This document shows positions 1-8,534 of a DNA stretch of 64,000 nt, piece after piece. The DNA comes from Nonomuraea sp. NEAU-A123. Lineage in GTDB: Bacteria; Actinomycetota; Actinomycetes; Streptosporangiales; Streptosporangiaceae. Below the pieces are notes generated by a model. That model was not told the DNA's origin. It worked only from the letters and a program-made list of their open reading frames with translations, and made no database searches. A program made the translations under genes and the position numbers. The DNA is taken from NCBI RefSeq assembly GCF_018603905.1, contig NZ_JAHFZZ010000008.1:494581-558580 (forward strand). Direction: 5' to 3'. How positions within the stretch are numbered: the first letter of the stretch is position 1; every line of letters begins with the position of its first letter.

Positions 1-1
1 C

Positions 2-562
2 GCCATGCGGGTCTCCCCCACCCCGGTCCTGCGGGCCGCGGGCACGGCGTACGTCAACGTGGTGCGCAACACCCCGCTGACGCTAGTGCTGGCCTTCTGC
101 TACCTCGGGCTCAGCGACACCCTCGGGCTGATCTTCTCCACCGAGGATCCGCTGATGAACTCGTTCTGGCTGGCCGTGCTGGGCATGTCGGCCTACACCG
201 CGGCGTTCGTCTGCGAGGCCCTGCGGTCCGGCATCAACACGGTGCCGTTGGGACAGGCGGAAGCGGCCCGCGCGATCGGGCTCACCTTCAGCCAGTCGAT
301 CACGCTCGTCATCTTCCCGCAGGCATTCAGGGCGGTCATCGCCCCGCTGGGCAGCGTCCTGATCGCCATGATCAAGAACACGACCGTGGTGGCGGCTGCG
401 GGTTACACCGTGGAATCCTCCAACACCATGCGGACGATCTTCGACACCACCGGCACCTCGATTCCCATCTTCCTCGGCATCGTGGTCTCGTTCCTGATAC
501 TCATCCTGCCGATCGGCTGGTACACCGGCCGGCTGGCCAGGAAATTGGCGGTGGCCCGATGA
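2..562 (+). CDS. gluC: Glutamate/polar amino acid ABC transporter permease, 5'-partial (GluC-like)
   Basis: This is an inner-membrane permease subunit of a polar amino acid ABC importer. The frame is open to the window edge. The first ATG at position 5 is probably internal, because about 40 residues including the first membrane helix of the family are missing. Several hydrophobic segments are visible, together with the cytoplasmic EAA loop that contacts the ATPase (around EAARAIGLTFSQ, followed by an FPQAFR element). It overlaps the next permease by ATGA, so the two are translationally coupled and probably form the heteromeric pore. The ATPase and binding protein (GluA, GluB) would lie upstream, outside the window. 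Substrate is inferred from family resemblance only. Confidence 0.85.
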   Translation, partial: AMRVSPTPVLRAAGTAYVNVVRNTPLTLVLAFCYLGLSDTLGLIFSTEDPLMNSFWLAVLGMSAYTAAFVCEALRSGINTVPLGQAEAARAIGLTFSQSITLVIFPQAFRAVIAPLGSVLIAMIKNTTVVAAAGYTVESSNTMRTIFDTTGTSIPIFLGIVVSFLILILPIGWYTGRLARKLAVAR

Positions 563-1458
563 GCTCGTCCGTCCTCTTCGACACGCCGGGCCCGCGCGGG
601 CGGGTGCGCAACCACCTGATCACCGGGATCTCCGCGCTGGTCCTGCTGGCGGCCCTCGCCTGGGTGCTGCTGAAGTTCAACGAGAAGGGCCAGTTCGACG
701 GCAAGATCTGGGCGCCGTTCACCACCCAGGTCGTCTGGGTGGACTTCATCCTGCCCGGACTGGTGGGCACGCTCACGGCCGCCGCGCTGGGCGCGGTCTT
801 CGCGCTGCTGTTCGGCGCGGTCTTCGGCATCGCCAGGCTCTCCGACCACCGGTGGATCAGGATTCCGGCCGCCTGGATCGTGGAGCTCTTCCGGGCGATC
901 CCGCTGCTCCTGCTGATCTTCTTCATCTGGTTCCTGTCGCCCGACCTGTTCGGCGGCGGGGACTACGCGCTGTTCGCGATCGTGCTCGGGCTCACCCTCT
1001 ACAACGGCTCGGTGCTGGCCGAGGTGGTCAGGGCGGGCATCAACTCGATCCCGAAGGGCCAGTCGGAGGCGGCGTACGCGGTCGGGCTGCGCAAGGGCGG
1101 CGTGATGCGGTTGATCCTGCTGCCGCAGGGCCTCACGGTGATGATGCCCGCGGTGGTCAGCCAGCTCGTGGTCCTGCTCAAGGACACCGCGCTGGGCTAC
1201 TTCATCGTCTACGTCGACCTCCTGAACATGGGCTTCAAGACCCTGCCGTCGGTCTACCCCGGCACGAAGCTGGTGTCGGCGATCGTCATCGGCGTCATCT
1301 ACATCATCATGGCCATGGCGCTCAGCGCGTTCGCCACCTGGCTGGAGAAGCGCAGCCGCCGCAGCCGCAAGACCACGGCCAAGCCGATCGAGCCGCCGGG
1401 TGCGGTGGCGGGCCTGCCGTCGGGCCAGCCGACTCCCGACGGAGCCGTGGTGGCCTAG
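559..1458 (+). CDS. gluD: Glutamate/polar amino acid ABC transporter permease (GluD-like)
   Basis: This is the second permease of the glutamate-type importer, 299 residues. It starts at the ATG inside the stop codon of the upstream permease. A hydrophilic N-terminal tail of about 20 residues precedes five or six hydrophobic segments. The EAA loop is visible as QSEAAYAVGLRKGG followed by LLPQGL. The C-terminal 35 residues are basic and then Pro/Gly-rich and are probably cytoplasmic, as in actinobacterial GluD proteins. It is the last gene of its operon; the following 143 bases carry a repeat/hairpin and then an unrelated peptidase gene. Confidence 0.88.
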   Translation: MSSSVLFDTPGPRGRVRNHLITGISALVLLAALAWVLLKFNEKGQFDGKIWAPFTTQVVWVDFILPGLVGTLTAAALGAVFALLFGAVFGIARLSDHRWIRIPAAWIVELFRAIPLLLLIFFIWFLSPDLFGGGDYALFAIVLGLTLYNGSVLAEVVRAGINSIPKGQSEAAYAVGLRKGGVMRLILLPQGLTVMMPAVVSQLVVLLKDTALGYFIVYVDLLNMGFKTLPSVYPGTKLVSAIVIGVIYIIMAMALSAFATWLEKRSRRSRKTTAKPIEPPGAVAGLPSGQPTPDGAVVA

Positions 1459-1507
1459 GGCTGAGGTCAGCAAAGCCGGTCACCGCGGTTGGACGGGTGG
1501 CGGGAGT

Positions 1508-1569
1508 GGGGTGGTCACCGGGCTACGGTGATCGAGCGGGGTGGTCACCGGAGTGAGGTGATCACCCCG
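1508..1569. repeat. Two 30-bp direct repeats forming a hairpin
   Basis: Two copies with 30-bp spacing (1508-1537 and 1538-1567) share GGGGTGGTCACCGG and, 5 bases later, GGTGATC. The second copy folds on itself: 1537-1549 pairs with 1557-1569 over 13 positions with one G-U pair and a 7-base loop. A partial GGTCACCG also occurs at 1478-1485. It lies between gluD and the S9 peptidase gene, so it may end the glu operon transcript, but there is no T-run. The function is inferred from position only. Confidence 0.6.
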
Positions 1570-1601
1570 CACTCTTGCTGATCTTCCGGCAGGATGCGTC
1601 T

Positions 1602-3428
1602 ATGCCCTTCTGGCGCTCCCCCATCTCGACCACCGACGTCGCCCGGTCCGGCCGGCGGCTCGGCTGGCCGACCGCGCTCGACGGCCAGGTGTGGTGGACG
1701 GAGGACCGTCCTGACCAGGTCGGACGCACCACGATCATGCATCGCGCCGCCGACGGCGCCTGCCGCGAGCTGCTGCCCGCGCCGTGGAGCGCCCGCACCC
1801 GCGTGCACGAGTACGGCGGACGCCCCTACGCGGTGACCCCCGAGGGCAACGTGATCTTCGCCTGCTTCGCCGACCAGCGCCTCTACCTGCTCGACCAGCT
1901 CGCCGGCGAGCCCGTCCCGCTCACCCCCGACGGCGACCGCTACGCCGACCTGCTGATCCGCGACGGCCAGGTCTGGTGCGTACGCGAACGGCACACCGAC
2001 GACGGGAAGGTGACCAGGGCCGTCGTCTCCGTCCCGGTCGGCGGTGGCGAGACCCGCGAATGGGTCACCGGCGGCGACTTCTACGCCGCCCCCGCCATCT
2101 CCCCTGATGGGCGGCATCTCGCTTACATCACCTGGAACCATCCGCTCATGCCGTGGATCGGCACCGAGCTCCGTGTCACCCGTCTGTCCGACGGCAGCTC
2201 GTGGACCGTGCGGGGCGGCCCGTCCGAGTCCGTGCTGGCTCCCAGCTGGAAGGACGACGAGCACCTCTACCTGATCTCCGACCGCTCCGGCTGGTGGAAC
2301 CTCTACCAGAGCGGCCTCCACGACGCCTCGCCCCAGCCGCTCCATCCCCTGGAGGAGGAGTTCGCCTGGCCGCCGTGGACGCTGGGCGGCCTGCCCTACC
2401 TCGTGCTCGGCGACGGCCGGCTCGCGGTGCTGCACGGGCGCGGCGACCTGCGGCTCGGGGTGCTCGACCCCGAGACGGGCGAGCTCACCGACCTCGACCT
2501 GCCGTGCGAGGGGTGGGATCCGGCGCTGACCGCCGACGGCACCTGCGTGACCGGCATCGCGTACGGCGCCGCGGTGCCGAAATCGGTGCTGCGCGTCGAC
2601 ACCGTGACCGGCCGGGCCGAGGGCCTCAGACTCGACATCGAGGAGCTGCCCGACCTCGCCTGCCTGCCGACGCCACGGCCGGTGGAGGTGGGGCACCGGG
2701 TGCACGGCTTCCTCTACCCGCCGTCCAACCCGGCCGCCGAGGACTCGGAGGACGCCCCTCCTTACGTGGTCTTCGTGCACGGCGGCCCGACGGCGCACGC
2801 GGACACGGCGCTCGACCTGGAGAAGGCATACCTCACCTCGCGCGGCATCGGCGTGCTGGACGTCAACTACGGCGGGTCCACCGGCTACGGCCGGGCCTAC
2901 CGCGATCGGCTGAAGGGGCAGTGGGGCGTCGTCGACGTCGAGGACACGATCATGGCCGCCGAATGGCTGGCGGCCGAGGGGCTGGCCGACCCCGGGCGCA
3001 TCGCGGTGCGCGGCCGCAGCGCGGGCGGCTGGACCGTGATGGCGGCCTGCTGCCGTTCGGACGTGTTCGCGGGGGGTGTGTCCTACTACGGCGTCAGCGC
3101 GCTCGCCCCGCTCAACGCCCACACGCACGATTTCGAGTCACGTTACGTGGAGTGGCTGGTCGGCCCGGAGGACCCGCGGCTGTACGCCGAGCGCGAGCCG
3201 CTGGCGCTGGTCGGCGGCGTGTCCTGCCCGATGCTGCTGCTCCAAGGGCTCGACGATCCCGCGGTGCCGCCCGAGCAGTCGGCGGCCTTCGCCGACGCGC
3301 TGGCCGAGCGCGGCGTCTCGTGCACCTATCTGGCGTTCGAGGGCGAGTCCCATGGTTTCCGCCGCACCGAGACGCGGGCCACCGCGCTGGCCGCCGAGCT
3401 GGCGTTCTACCAGCAGGTTTTCAGCTGA
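1602..3428 (+). CDS. S9 family peptidase (prolyl oligopeptidase / acylaminoacyl-peptidase type)
   Basis: This is a serine peptidase of about 608 residues. It has an N-terminal seven-bladed-propeller-like region (roughly 1-370, with repeated ISPDG, LISDRSG type strands) and a C-terminal alpha/beta-hydrolase domain. The catalytic triad is visible: Ser473 in GRSAGG, Asp around 551 in GLDDP, and His584 in GESHGF. There is no signal peptide, so it is probably cytoplasmic and trims short peptides. The ATG at 1602 is preferred over an upstream TTG because AGGA lies 7 bases before it. It stands alone, but the peptide importer downstream would supply plausible substrates; that link is inference. Confidence 0.9.
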   Translation: MPFWRSPISTTDVARSGRRLGWPTALDGQVWWTEDRPDQVGRTTIMHRAADGACRELLPAPWSARTRVHEYGGRPYAVTPEGNVIFACFADQRLYLLDQLAGEPVPLTPDGDRYADLLIRDGQVWCVRERHTDDGKVTRAVVSVPVGGGETREWVTGGDFYAAPAISPDGRHLAYITWNHPLMPWIGTELRVTRLSDGSSWTVRGGPSESVLAPSWKDDEHLYLISDRSGWWNLYQSGLHDASPQPLHPLEEEFAWPPWTLGGLPYLVLGDGRLAVLHGRGDLRLGVLDPETGELTDLDLPCEGWDPALTADGTCVTGIAYGAAVPKSVLRVDTVTGRAEGLRLDIEELPDLACLPTPRPVEVGHRVHGFLYPPSNPAAEDSEDAPPYVVFVHGGPTAHADTALDLEKAYLTSRGIGVLDVNYGGSTGYGRAYRDRLKGQWGVVDVEDTIMAAEWLAAEGLADPGRIAVRGRSAGGWTVMAACCRSDVFAGGVSYYGVSALAPLNAHTHDFESRYVEWLVGPEDPRLYAEREPLALVGGVSCPMLLLQGLDDPAVPPEQSAAFADALAERGVSCTYLAFEGESHGFRRTETRATALAAELAFYQQVFS

Positions 3429-3572
3429 ATCTCGCTCTCGTCGTCATCTCTCACGGTTCCTTGACAGAACCGGCATCACTCGGCGGTCGCTACTCGCCAA
3501 CGGTTGAATAACCGTCCTCGACACCGGGCCCTCCCAGGTGGGTTGCTCGAAAGAGCAAGTGAAAGAGCGAAC

Positions 3573-3608
3573 GTGGGGCACGCCTCGCGGCCACGAGGCG
3601 CACCCCAC
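3573..3608 (+). other. Hairpin in the leader of the peptide ABC operon
   Basis: Bases 3573-3587 and 3594-3608 form an inverted repeat (GTGGGG and CGCCTCG arms with a two-base internal mismatch) and a 6-base loop. It lies about 40 bases before the start of the binding-protein gene. It could end transcription from the peptidase gene or act as a 5' mRNA structure. No T-run follows, so a simple intrinsic terminator is unlikely. Confidence 0.45.
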
Positions 3609-3649
3609 TGGCCAGCCACACATCCCATCTCGGCACGAGGGAGGGCCAG

Positions 3650-5476
3650 ATGGCCAGCTTGCGCTATCTCAGCATTGCCGTGGTGACGGCGGCAAGTCTG
3701 CTCGCCGCCGCATGCGCCACGGACACCGGTACGAACGGTTCCGCGCCCCCGACAGCCGCCCAGAACACCGGCAATCCGTTACCGGGCGGCACGCTCAGGC
3801 TGGTGGGCGGCGGCGACGTCGACCACCTCGATCCCACCAGCGCCTACTACACGGTCACCAGCGGCCTCCTGCGCGGTTACGCACGCCAGTTGTTCAACCT
3901 GAACGGCGTGGCCAAGGAGGCCGAGACCACCAAAGGCTTCGCCGTCGTCCCCGACGTCGCCGCCGAGCTGCCGACGACCGCGAACGGCGGCATCAGCGCC
4001 GACAACCTCACCTACACGATCAAGCTGCGGGACGGCGTCCAGTGGGACACCCAGCCGCCGCGAGCGGTGACCGCGGGCGACTTCGTCCGCGGCTTCAAGC
4101 GGATCTGCAACCCGGTGGCCGGAGCGGGCGCGCCCGGCTACTACACCAGCACGATCAAGGGCATGGCGGCCTACTGCGCGGCCTACGCCAAGGCGTTCGA
4201 GACGGCCAAGCCCACGGCGGCGGCGCTGGCGGCCTTCCAGAACGCGCACGACATCGCCGGCGTCCGGGCCAAGGATGACAAGACGGTCGTGTTCACGCTG
4301 GTCCAGCCGGCGGCCGACTTCCTCAACATCCTGACGCTGAACTTCTCCTCGGCCGCGCCCCAGGAGTACGACCAGTACGTGCCCGACGACGCCACCTTCC
4401 GCCAGCACGTGATCTCCGACGGCCCGTACAAGATCACCCAGTATGTGGCGACCAAGTCGATCAAGCTGGAGAAGAACCCCGCCTGGACGCAGGAGTCCGA
4501 CCCGATCAGGCACCAGTACGTCAACACCGTCGAGGTCAAGATGGGCGTCACCGAGCCCGACGCGGTGCAGCAGCAGCTCGAGGCGGGCAGCGCGGACCTG
4601 TCCTGGGACCTGCCGGTGCCGACCGCCCAGATCCCCCGGCTGAAGAGCGGCGACGCCGACTTCAAGATCTTCCCGGGCGCCGTGACGAACCCGTATCTCG
4701 TGTTCAACCTGCAGAGCAAGAACGAGAACGGCGCCATGGGCAAGATCAAGGTGCGCCAGGCCATCGAGTACGCCATCAACAAGGTGGCCATCGCCAAGAT
4801 CTACGGCGGTGCCGACGTGGCGACCTCGCTGCACACGGCCATCCCGCCGGGCAACATCGGCTACCAGGAGTACAACCCGTACCCGACACCCGGCGACCAG
4901 GGCGACCCGGTCAAGTGCAAGCAGTTGCTCACCGAGGCGGGCTACCCGAACGGGTTGACGCTCATCGGCGCCTTCCGCAACGCGGGCAACCACCCGGCCA
5001 ACTTCCAGTCCTACTCGGCCGACCTGCAGAAGTGCGGGATCAACGTCAAGGGCCTGCCCGTACGGCAGGGCGACTACTACGGCGCGTTCCTGCAGAACCC
5101 GACGATCGCCAAGGACAGCAAGTGGGACATCTCGGCGCCCGGCTGGGTGCCCGACTGGTACGGCAACAACGGCCGCGCCGTTTCCCAGCCGCTGTTCCAG
5201 ACCAACTGCGCCGCGGGCACGAGCAACTACGGCTGCTACAGCAACCCCAAGGTGGACGACCTCATCAAGCAGGCACTGGCCGAGCCCGACGCGAGCAAGG
5301 CGGCCGGACTCTGGCACCAGGTCGACGAGACGGTGATGGGCGACGCGGTGATCGTGCCGTTCAACAACCAGAACACGCCGATCTACAAGAGCAAGCGGGT
5401 GCGAAACGCGCTGTACCTGCCCGCCTTCCAGCTCTACGACATCACCAACCTCTGGCTTGACCCCAACTCGCCATGA
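3650..5476 (+). CDS. Peptide ABC transporter substrate-binding lipoprotein (family 5)
   Basis: This 608-residue extracytoplasmic binding protein belongs to the DppA/OppA class (SBP family 5). The N-terminus is a lipoprotein signal: hydrophobic stretch, then LLAAAC with the lipidated Cys at residue 22, followed by a Thr/Ser/Asn linker. Family hallmarks include TYTIKLRDGVQW near residue 125 and the VRQAIEYAINK stretch near residue 370. A GAGGGA ribosome site precedes the ATG. It heads an operon with two ATPases and two permeases. Codon 44 is a rare TTA. Substrate is presumably oligopeptides, but the family also binds nickel, sugars and glutathione, so this is not fixed by sequence. Confidence 0.92.
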   Translation: MASLRYLSIAVVTAASLLAAACATDTGTNGSAPPTAAQNTGNPLPGGTLRLVGGGDVDHLDPTSAYYTVTSGLLRGYARQLFNLNGVAKEAETTKGFAVVPDVAAELPTTANGGISADNLTYTIKLRDGVQWDTQPPRAVTAGDFVRGFKRICNPVAGAGAPGYYTSTIKGMAAYCAAYAKAFETAKPTAAALAAFQNAHDIAGVRAKDDKTVVFTLVQPAADFLNILTLNFSSAAPQEYDQYVPDDATFRQHVISDGPYKITQYVATKSIKLEKNPAWTQESDPIRHQYVNTVEVKMGVTEPDAVQQQLEAGSADLSWDLPVPTAQIPRLKSGDADFKIFPGAVTNPYLVFNLQSKNENGAMGKIKVRQAIEYAINKVAIAKIYGGADVATSLHTAIPPGNIGYQEYNPYPTPGDQGDPVKCKQLLTEAGYPNGLTLIGAFRNAGNHPANFQSYSADLQKCGINVKGLPVRQGDYYGAFLQNPTIAKDSKWDISAPGWVPDWYGNNGRAVSQPLFQTNCAAGTSNYGCYSNPKVDDLIKQALAEPDASKAAGLWHQVDETVMGDAVIVPFNNQNTPIYKSKRVRNALYLPAFQLYDITNLWLDPNSP

Positions 5477-5483
5477 CGGTGCG

Positions 5484-5510
5484 GCGCCCCGCGGGAGTCC
5501 CGCGGGGCGC
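5484..5510 (+). other. Perfect 12-bp GC hairpin after the binding-protein gene
   Basis: Bases 5484-5495 (GCGCCCCGCGGG) pair perfectly with 5499-5510 around a 3-base loop. It sits 7 bases after the stop codon and 14 bases before the next start codon, and has no T-run. Such intercistronic hairpins protect the upstream mRNA and raise binding-protein levels relative to membrane subunits. That role here is inference from position. Confidence 0.75.
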
Positions 5511-5524
5511 TGTGAGGGAGAAAC

Positions 5525-6547
5525 ATGAGCCTGCTAGAGGTGACCGACCTGAAGGTGACCTTCCCCACCTCCGACGGCCTGGTACAGGCGGTACGGGGGC
5601 TGTCGTTCACCGTCGATCGCGGCCGGACGCTGGCGATCGTCGGCGAGTCCGGGAGCGGCAAGACCGTGAGCACCCAGGCCATACTCGGCCTCTCCCCCAG
5701 GGCCGACATTTCCGGCACCGCCCTGTTCGAAGGCGTGAACCTGCTCCAGCTCGACCGCGAGCAGCTACGCCGCATCCGCGGGGCGGAGATCAGCGTCGTC
5801 TTCCAGGACCCGCTGACCAGCCTGCATCCGCTCTACAAGGTCGGCTGGCAGATCGAGGAGCTGTTCCGGGTCCATCAGCCCGGCACCGGCCGCGCCGAGG
5901 CCCGCAAGCGCGCGATCGAGCTGCTCGGCCTGGTCGGCATCCCCCGACCGGACCGGCGGGTGGACGACTACCCGCACCAGTTCTCCGGGGGCATGCGGCA
6001 GCGGGCGATGATCGCCATGTCGCTGGCGCTGAACCCGAAGCTCATCGTCGCCGACGAGCCGACCACCGCGCTCGACGCGACCGTCCAGGCGCAGATCCTC
6101 GAACTCATCGGCCGGGTCCAGGCCGAGTTCGACATCGCGCTCATCCTCATCACGCACGACCTCGGCGTCGTGGCGGGCATCGCCGACGAGGTGCTGGTCA
6201 TGTACGCGGGGCTGGTGGCGGAGCGGGCCGACCGGCGCACCCTCTATTACCGCCCGCACCACCCCTACACCAAGGGCCTGCTGGAGTCGATCCCGGGCAG
6301 CACGGGGGCCCGCGGCGGGCGGCTGCGGCCCATCCCCGGCTCTCCGCCGTCGCTGATCGACATCCCCTCGGGCTGCGCCTTCCACCCGCGCTGCCCGTAC
6401 GCCATGCCGGTCTGCGCGGCCGAGCGGCCACCGCTGGCCACAGTCACGGGCGGCGGCGGGCACGCCTCGGCCTGCTGGCTGCCCCACGAGGCGGTCGGGC
6501 TCGGCCCGGAGGCCGACGCGCTGCGGCTGCGAGCCAAGGAGGCCTGA
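5525..6547 (+). CDS. Peptide ABC transporter ATP-binding protein (OppD/DppD-like)
   Basis: This 340-residue ATPase energises the peptide importer. It has Walker A GESGSGKT at residues 40-47, the signature FSGGMRQR, Walker B LIVADEPTTALD, and the H-loop ITHDLG. The C-terminal oligopeptide-transporter extension has its usual cysteines (GCAFHPRCPYAMPVC), which in some homologues bind an iron-sulfur cluster. A GAGGGAG ribosome site precedes the ATG. It overlaps the next gene by one base (TGATG), showing coupled translation. Confidence 0.93.
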   Translation: MSLLEVTDLKVTFPTSDGLVQAVRGLSFTVDRGRTLAIVGESGSGKTVSTQAILGLSPRADISGTALFEGVNLLQLDREQLRRIRGAEISVVFQDPLTSLHPLYKVGWQIEELFRVHQPGTGRAEARKRAIELLGLVGIPRPDRRVDDYPHQFSGGMRQRAMIAMSLALNPKLIVADEPTTALDATVQAQILELIGRVQAEFDIALILITHDLGVVAGIADEVLVMYAGLVAERADRRTLYYRPHHPYTKGLLESIPGSTGARGGRLRPIPGSPPSLIDIPSGCAFHPRCPYAMPVCAAERPPLATVTGGGGHASACWLPHEAVGLGPEADALRLRAKEA

Positions 6548-7551
6548 TGCTCCTCGAAGTCGAGAACGTCGTCAAACACTTCCCCATCACCACCGGCATG
6601 CTGGTCAAGCAGACGGTCGGGCACGTACGGGCCGTCGACGGGGTGAGCTTCGACCTGTCGCCGGGCGAGACGCTCGGGCTGGTCGGCGAGACCGGCTGCG
6701 GCAAGTCGACGCTCGCCCGATGCGTCGCGGGCCTGCACCCCGTCACCTCGGGCCGGGTCCGCTTCGACGGCGACGACATCACGAACCTGCCCAGGGCCAG
6801 GATGCGGGCCTACCGGCGCGACATCCAGGTCATCTTCCAGGACCCCTACGGCTCGCTGAACCCGCGCAGGCGCGTCGGCTCGATCATCGCCGACCCGCTC
6901 GTGGTCCACCGGGTGAGCCGCGGCGCCGAGCTCCGCCGTACCGTGCAGGAGCTGATGGAACGGGTGGGGCTCAATCCCGAGCACTACAACCGGTTCCCCG
7001 CGGAGTTCTCCGGCGGGCAGCGGCAGCGGATCGGGGTGGCCAGGGCGCTGGCGCTGCGGCCCCGGCTGATCATCTGCGACGAGCCGGTGTCGGCGCTGGA
7101 CGTGTCCATCCAGGCGCAGATCCTCAACCTGCTGAAGGACCTGCAGGACGACTTCGGGCTGACGTACCTGTTCATCGCGCACGACCTGTCGGTGGTGCGG
7201 CACATCAGCGACCGGATCGCGGTCATGTACCTGGGCAAGGTCGTCGAACTCGCGGGGGCCGACGAGCTGCACGAACATCCCAGACATCCGTACACGAACG
7301 CCCTCCTCTCCGCCACGGCGGTGGCCGACCCGGACGAGGCCGGACGGCGGCGGCGCATCATCCTCACGGGCGACGTCCCCTCGCCGATCGATCCCCCGTC
7401 CGGCTGCCACTTCCATCCCCGCTGCCCGAAGGCGCGGGACCGCTGCTCGGCGGAGGAACCCCTGCTGGTGCCCCGGGACCACCTGGTGGCCTGCCACTTC
7501 CCCGTCGAGGCGGGCGAGGACCTGACCGCTTCTGGGAGGAGGCCCGCATGA
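6547..7551 (+). CDS. Peptide ABC transporter ATP-binding protein (OppF/DppF-like)
   Basis: This is the second ATPase, 334 residues. The start is the ATG that overlaps the OppD stop codon; the frame is open further upstream, but nothing there resembles this family. It has Walker A GETGCGKST, signature FSGGQRQRIG, Walker B LIICDEPVSALD and H-loop IAHDLS. The C-terminal cysteine-bearing stretch GCHFHPRCPKARDRC is present. It would pair with the preceding ATPase as a heterodimer. The next gene starts inside its last codons (ATGA-type overlap). Confidence 0.93.
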   Translation: MLLEVENVVKHFPITTGMLVKQTVGHVRAVDGVSFDLSPGETLGLVGETGCGKSTLARCVAGLHPVTSGRVRFDGDDITNLPRARMRAYRRDIQVIFQDPYGSLNPRRRVGSIIADPLVVHRVSRGAELRRTVQELMERVGLNPEHYNRFPAEFSGGQRQRIGVARALALRPRLIICDEPVSALDVSIQAQILNLLKDLQDDFGLTYLFIAHDLSVVRHISDRIAVMYLGKVVELAGADELHEHPRHPYTNALLSATAVADPDEAGRRRRIILTGDVPSPIDPPSGCHFHPRCPKARDRCSAEEPLLVPRDHLVACHFPVEAGEDLTASGRRPA

Positions 7552-8534
7552 CGCTCACTGAGATCAGGCCCGACGCGGTCACCGACCGGACGATCGCCGG
7601 CCGCAGCCCGTTGCAGCTCGCCTGGGCCAGGATCAGGACCGACAAGGTCGCGCTGGTCTCCGGCCTGACCGTGGTCCTGCTCTGCGCGCTGGCGCTGGCG
7701 GCCCCGCTCATCGCCGCGTGGAACGGCCACGACCCGGATGAGCAGTTCCGCGACACCGGCATCACCGCCCAGGGGCTCCCGATCGCGCCGAACGGCACGT
7801 TCTGGTTCGGCACCGACCGCCTCGGGCGTGACCTGTTCATCAGGGTCCTGTACGGCGCGCGGGTCTCGCTGCTGGTCGGCGTGGTCGCCACCGGGCTGGC
7901 GGCGCTGGTGGGCGTCGTCGTCGGCCTGCTGGCCGGCTACTACGGCGGCGTCATCGACACCGTGCTGTCCCGGCTCATGGACGTGGTGCTGTCGTTCCCA
8001 TACCTGATCTTCGCCATCGCGGTGGTGTCGATCGCCGGGCCGTCGCTGACCGCGACGATCGGGGTGATCGCCTTCTACTCGTGGGCGGCCATCGCGCGGG
8101 TCGTACGCGGCCAGACACTCTCCCTGAAGGAACGCGAGTACGTCGAGGCCGCCCGGTCCATCGGCTGCGGCGACCTGCGGATCATGTTCGTCGACATCCT
8201 GCCGAACCTGCTCGCTCCGGTCATCGTCCTGACCACGCTGCTCGTGCCGGCGGCCATCGTCTTCGAGTCGACGCTGTCGTACCTGGGGCTCGGCATCGTG
8301 CCGCCCACCCCCTCGTGGGGCAACCTGCTCAGCGAGGCGCAGGGCTTCTACCGGGTCGCCTACTGGTATCTCGGTTTCCCCGCGGCCACCCTGCTGCTCA
8401 CCACGCTCGCCTTCAACCTGGTCGGCGACGGCATCAGGGATGCCATCGACCCGCGCACGGAACGCCTGTTCAGCCGCCGTCGCCGCCGTTCTCGCTCTCG
8501 CTCTCTGTCTCGCTCTCGCCGTAAGGGGGCCTGA
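7548..8534 (+). CDS. Peptide ABC transporter permease (OppC/DppC-like) with an Arg/Ser-rich tail
   Basis: This is a 328-residue integral membrane permease with an N-terminal cytoplasmic segment of about 35 residues, about six hydrophobic helices, and the EAA loop EYVEAARSIGCGDLR. The start is the ATG overlapping the OppF stop. The last 20 residues are unusual: a run of arginines and then alternating Arg-Ser, encoded by a CTCGCT simple repeat at 8489-8520 with base use unlike the rest of the gene. The tail lies after the last helix and should be cytoplasmic. It probably arose by repeat slippage. Confidence 0.92.
   Translation: MTLTEIRPDAVTDRTIAGRSPLQLAWARIRTDKVALVSGLTVVLLCALALAAPLIAAWNGHDPDEQFRDTGITAQGLPIAPNGTFWFGTDRLGRDLFIRVLYGARVSLLVGVVATGLAALVGVVVGLLAGYYGGVIDTVLSRLMDVVLSFPYLIFAIAVVSIAGPSLTATIGVIAFYSWAAIARVVRGQTLSLKEREYVEAARSIGCGDLRIMFVDILPNLLAPVIVLTTLLVPAAIVFESTLSYLGLGIVPPTPSWGNLLSEAQGFYRVAYWYLGFPAATLLLTTLAFNLVGDGIRDAIDPRTERLFSRRRRRSRSRSLSRSRRKGA

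Noticed and set aside
3461..3466. TTGACA as a -35 for the peptide ABC operon
   Set aside because: No acceptable -10 lies 16-19 bases downstream, and the hexamer is part of a small GGTTC/GAACC dyad.
4915..5460. Long alternative frames inside the first peptide-binding protein gene
   Set aside because: The translation is Gln/Arg/Gly-rich and lacks any domain; the SBP frame explains the DNA fully.
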